From an uncultured Roseibium sp. (lineage in GTDB: Bacteria; Pseudomonadota; Alphaproteobacteria; Rhizobiales; Stappiaceae): a DNA stretch of 64,000 bases. A model generated the notes under the pieces. That model ran no database searches. It saw nothing but the letters and a program-made list of their open reading frames with translations, and had not been told where the DNA came from. Shown in pieces: positions 61,628 to 64,000 of this stretch (its first letter is position 1; every line of letters starts with the position of its first letter). The stretch lies in contig NZ_CANLVF010000004.1 in the NCBI RefSeq assembly GCF_947494555.1, positions 62,001 through 126,000 of the forward strand, written 5' to 3'. The position numbers and the translations under genes were made by a program.

Positions 61628-62356
61628 ATGCCGACCAGCCCGTTCGCCCCGAAGACCGCGCTTGATCGTTTGATGCTTCCCGTCGATGTCCCGACCCTCA
61701 AGGAAGCGGAAAAGCTTGTCAGCCAGACCGAGGGAAAGGTCGGTGTCTACAAGATCGGCATGGAACTGCAATTTGCCGGCGGACTCGAGTTTGCGCGAGA
61801 TCTGGCGGCGAGTGGCAAGAAGATCTTTCTCGACGTCAAACTCAACGACATTGACAACACCATTACCAAGGCCGTGCAAAACGTTGCCAAGATGGGCATG
61901 ACCTTCATGACGCTGCACGCCTATCCAAAGACCATGCGCGCCGCTGTCCGCGGACTGATGGAAGAGGGCAATCCGGACCTCTGCCTGCTTGGCGTCACGG
62001 TGCTGACGTCCATGGACGAGGACGATCTGGTGGCTGCAGGGTATCGCGGACCGGTTGCCGATCTGGTCGAAGCGCGTGCACGCGATGCGCGTGAAGCCGG
62101 AATGGGCGGCATTGTCTGCGCGGCGACGGAGGCCGAAAAGCTGAGGCCGATCCTGGGCGGAGACCTTGTTATCGTCACACCCGGAATTCGCCCGGCAGGG
62201 AGCGCAGCCGACGATCAGCGCCGGGTTATGACCCCGGCAGACGCAATTCAAGCCGGCAGCGATTACCTCGTCGTCGGGCGGCCGATCAGCAAGGCCGACG
62301 ACCCGGGTGCTGCAGCAGATGCAGTGGTCGAGGAAATTACGGCGGCGCTACAGTAG
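61628..62356 (+). CDS. pyrF: Orotidine 5'-phosphate decarboxylase
   Basis: 242 residues, a TIM barrel: VDVPTLKEAEKLVSQTEGKV, then the catalytic FLDVKLNDIDNTITKAVQN (D-x-K-x-x-D-I), LGVTVLTSMD, IVTPGIRPAGSAADDQRRVM and YLVVGRPISKADDP. It makes UMP. The LDVKLND form places it in the larger (archaeal/other) OMPdecase branch. ATG 61628 with AAAGGAG upstream; the open frame back to 61580 is not used. It converges with the ornithine cyclodeaminase gene. Confidence 0.95.
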   Translation: MPTSPFAPKTALDRLMLPVDVPTLKEAEKLVSQTEGKVGVYKIGMELQFAGGLEFARDLAASGKKIFLDVKLNDIDNTITKAVQNVAKMGMTFMTLHAYPKTMRAAVRGLMEEGNPDLCLLGVTVLTSMDEDDLVAAGYRGPVADLVEARARDAREAGMGGIVCAATEAEKLRPILGGDLVIVTPGIRPAGSAADDQRRVMTPADAIQAGSDYLVVGRPISKADDPGAAADAVVEEITAALQ

Positions 62357-62409
62357 TCTCTGATCCGACGATTGGACCTATCCCTGACGGCCGTACCCAC
62401 AAAGAAAAA

Positions 62410-62429
62410 GCCACCGCAATCGCGGTGGC
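62410..62429 (-). terminator. Rho-independent terminator after ornithine cyclodeaminase
   Basis: GCCACCGC (62410-62417) pairs with GCGGTGGC (62422-62429), loop AATC. On the minus strand TTTTTCTTT follows. It can also stop pyrF transcription from the other side. Confidence 0.9.
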
Positions 62430-62456
62430 AAGTCAGGAAACGCGGTCTTTATTTTG

Positions 62457-63542
62457 TCATGCCGCTTGATTGTCGCCGGCAGCGGAGGACCGCAACACCA
62501 TCCCGTAGAGGTCACGCGGATCGTCCGGATCTGCCAGCAGGTCCAGCTTCTCGAAATGGCCGGTCTTAGGCAGAAGATCGCGCACGTAGCGAAGCGCCGC
62601 GAAATCCTCGATTGCGAAACCGACGCTGTCGAAGAGGGTGATCTGGTTGTCTGAAGTCCGGCCGGGCGCCTTGTCCGCATAAACCTGCCAAAGCTCGGTC
62701 ACCGGATGGTCTTCGGGCAGTTGCTGAAGCTCGCCTTCGATGCGCGTCTGCTCCGGGAGTTCAACAAAGATGTCGGAACGCAGGAGAATATCCTTGTGCA
62801 ATTCCGTCTTGCCGGGACAATCGCCGCCGATCGCATTGATGTGAACGCCCGAGCCAACCATGTTGTCGGTCAGGATCGTTGCGTATTTCTTGTCGGCGGT
62901 CACCGTTGTAATGACCTGCGCGCCTTCGATGGCATCTTCAGGCGTCTTGCAGATGGTCACGTTCAGTCCGGAATTGGCCATGTTCCGCGCCAGCCGGATG
63001 CTGGCTTCCGGATCGATGTCAAATGCCCGGATCTCGGTTATTCCGAGCATTTCCTTGAAAGCCAGGCATTGGAAATCGGATTGGGCGCCATTGCCGATGA
63101 TCGCCATCGTCTTCGATCCCTTCGGCGCAAGATATTTCGCTGCCAGAGCCGACGTTGCGGCGGTGCGCAGGGCCGTCAGGATCGTCATTTCGGTGAAAAG
63201 AACCGGATATCCGGTGGAAAGCTCCGAGAGCACGCCAAATCCGGTCACGGTCTGCAGACCGTCGCGAAAATTCTGCGGGTGTCCGTTGACGTATTTGAAG
63301 CCAAAGATCTCGCCGTCGCTGGTCGGCATGAGTTCGATCACACCTTGCGGAGCGTGCGCCGGAATGCGCGGTTTCTTGTCGAAGCTTTCCCAGCGCAGGA
63401 AGTCCTGTTCGATATAGTCAGCGATCCCGACAAGCGCCTTCTCCACGCCAATTGCGCGGATGTTGCGCATCATGTTGTCGACACTGACGAAGGGCACATA
63501 GGCCAATTCCGATGGCTTTGGATTGTGGTTCGCGGCGGTCAT
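62457..63542 (-). CDS. Ornithine cyclodeaminase
   Basis: 361 residues of the OCD/mu-crystallin family: PRIPAHAPQGVIELMPTSDG, FGFKYVNGHPQNFRDGL, TALRTAATSALAAKYLAPKG and the NAD loop MAIIGNGAQSDFQCLAF; DCPGKTELHKDILLRSDIFV follows. It converts ornithine to proline and ammonia. Position directly behind arginase supports this over the related alanine dehydrogenase or lysine cyclodeaminase. ATG 63542 has GGAGGA upstream. It is followed by a good terminator. Confidence 0.93.
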   Translation of the reverse strand: MTAANHNPKPSELAYVPFVSVDNMMRNIRAIGVEKALVGIADYIEQDFLRWESFDKKPRIPAHAPQGVIELMPTSDGEIFGFKYVNGHPQNFRDGLQTVTGFGVLSELSTGYPVLFTEMTILTALRTAATSALAAKYLAPKGSKTMAIIGNGAQSDFQCLAFKEMLGITEIRAFDIDPEASIRLARNMANSGLNVTICKTPEDAIEGAQVITTVTADKKYATILTDNMVGSGVHINAIGGDCPGKTELHKDILLRSDIFVELPEQTRIEGELQQLPEDHPVTELWQVYADKAPGRTSDNQITLFDSVGFAIEDFAALRYVRDLLPKTGHFEKLDLLADPDDPRDLYGMVLRSSAAGDNQAA

Positions 63543-63617
63543 TTTATCTTCCTCCAGATCAACGGACGTTCAACTGGAACCGATTGAACATCCAAAAGTT
63601 GATCGATTCCAAAGTGA

Positions 63618-63658
63618 TAGAGCATCTTCGTGTGTTCTCTTGAACACACGACGCTCTA
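63618..63658. repeat. Long inverted repeat between arginase and ornithine cyclodeaminase genes
   Basis: A perfect stem CGTGTGTTC (63629-63637) with GAACACACG (63642-63650), loop TCTT, is extended by TAGAGC (63618-63623) and GCTCTA (63653-63658). The last three bases are the arginase stop. No T run follows on the minus strand, so it is more likely an mRNA processing or stability hairpin than a full terminator. Confidence 0.7.
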
Positions 63659-64000
63659 GAAGCTTCGTGTCGGACGGTCGAAGACACGGCGCCCGAACAG
63701 GCTGCCTGTCAGGTCGACCATCAGGCGGGCGGTTTTTCCGCGGTCATCGAGAAACGGGTTCAGTTCGACAAGATCGAGCGAGGTCACCAGACCGCTGTCA
63801 TGCAGCATTTCCATCACCAGGTGGGCTTCGCGGAAGGTCGCCCCGCCCGGTACGGTGGTTCCGACCGCAGGTGCGATTTCCGGATCCAGGAAATCGACGT
63901 CGAGGCTGACATGCAGCAGGCCGTTTACGGCTCTCACCCGGTCGAGGAACGGTTTCAGAAGCGATCCTATACCCTCTTCGTCAATCCGGCGCATGTCGCT
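63656..64000 (-). CDS. rocF: Arginase (N-terminus cut by window edge)
   Basis: The last 114 codons of an arginase/agmatinase-family enzyme. The metal-binding signature is SLDVDFLDPEIAPAVGTTVP followed by GG, and the C-terminus has SLDLVELNPFLDDRGKTARL. The VGTTVPGG form, rather than the GTGTPEPGG of agmatinases, favours arginase. It splits arginine to ornithine and urea. Ornithine cyclodeaminase follows after 113 bp, making a two-step arginine to proline pathway. The first ~200 residues lie beyond the right edge. Confidence 0.9.
   Translation of the reverse strand, partial: SDMRRIDEEGIGSLLKPFLDRVRAVNGLLHVSLDVDFLDPEIAPAVGTTVPGGATFREAHLVMEMLHDSGLVTSLDLVELNPFLDDRGKTARLMVDLTGSLFGRRVFDRPTRSF

Noticed and set aside
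61010-62251. 413-codon minus-strand frame across SDR and pyrF
   Set aside because: Antisense to both genes, whose motifs are intact.

Overview
This window is a GC-rich chromosomal segment of an alphaproteobacterium, most likely of the order Hyphomicrobiales (Rhizobiales) and plausibly Stappiaceae (Roseibium/Labrenzia-like). The evidence is gene content and order: hisB-DUF2628-hisH-hisA-hisF-hisE-coaA; rph divergent from hrcA with rdgB and hemW behind rph; fxsA divergent from a Tim44-family gene followed by mltA, Smr and a short XRE regulator; a RegB/RegA (ActS/ActR) pair; an OlsB-like acyltransferase; and an intracellular PHA depolymerase. The genus is an inference. I saw no rRNA or tRNA gene, CRISPR array, insertion sequence or prophage. 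The segment looks like core and shell chromosome.

Layout. 1-4.5 kb: a flavin monooxygenase cut by the left edge, its likely regulator (an NtrC-type ATPase that lacks the sigma-54 contact loop), a GNAT enzyme and a YbjQ-family protein. 4.6-10.4 kb: an unrecognised 1157-residue membrane protein, comM, and a very acidic small protein behind two CRP-like operators. 10.5-15.1 kb: a small unknown protein, an EgtD-like methyltransferase paired with an MFS transporter, a divergent LysR regulator and a Tat-exported cyclase. 15.1-15.7 kb: two copies of a palindromic intergenic repeat between convergent genes. 15.7-24.3 kb: polA, a RidA-family gene, a membrane acyltransferase, and the fxsA / tim44-mltA-smr-xre block. 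24.3-27.0 kb: a compact three-gene operon (AAA ATPase, membrane TPR protein, signal-peptidase-like protein), the best candidate here for an undescribed system.

27.2-36.8 kb: glnD, murJ, trpS, a hybrid histidine kinase and an OlsB-like gene. 36.9-43.5 kb: a class A penicillin-binding protein, a small kinase-like P-loop protein, a secreted protein, a YgjP-type metallopeptidase, a DUF2852 protein and a PHA depolymerase with an unusual C-terminal helix-hairpin-helix domain. 43.7-49.4 kb: hemW, rdgB, rph, hrcA (no grpE next to it), a MoeB/ThiF-family gene, an AhpD-like gene and secB. 49.7-55.5 kb: RegB/RegA, a secreted protein with VHL-beta-like and MliC-like domains, and a chemoreceptor. 55.5-60.5 kb: the his operon with coaA. 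60.7-64 kb: an SDR dehydrogenase, pyrF, and arginase followed by ornithine cyclodeaminase (arginine to proline).

Many start codons were moved from the longest reading frame to an internal ATG, GTG or TTG with a better Shine-Dalgarno sequence; each case is stated. Family calls rest on motif recognition by eye, without database searches.
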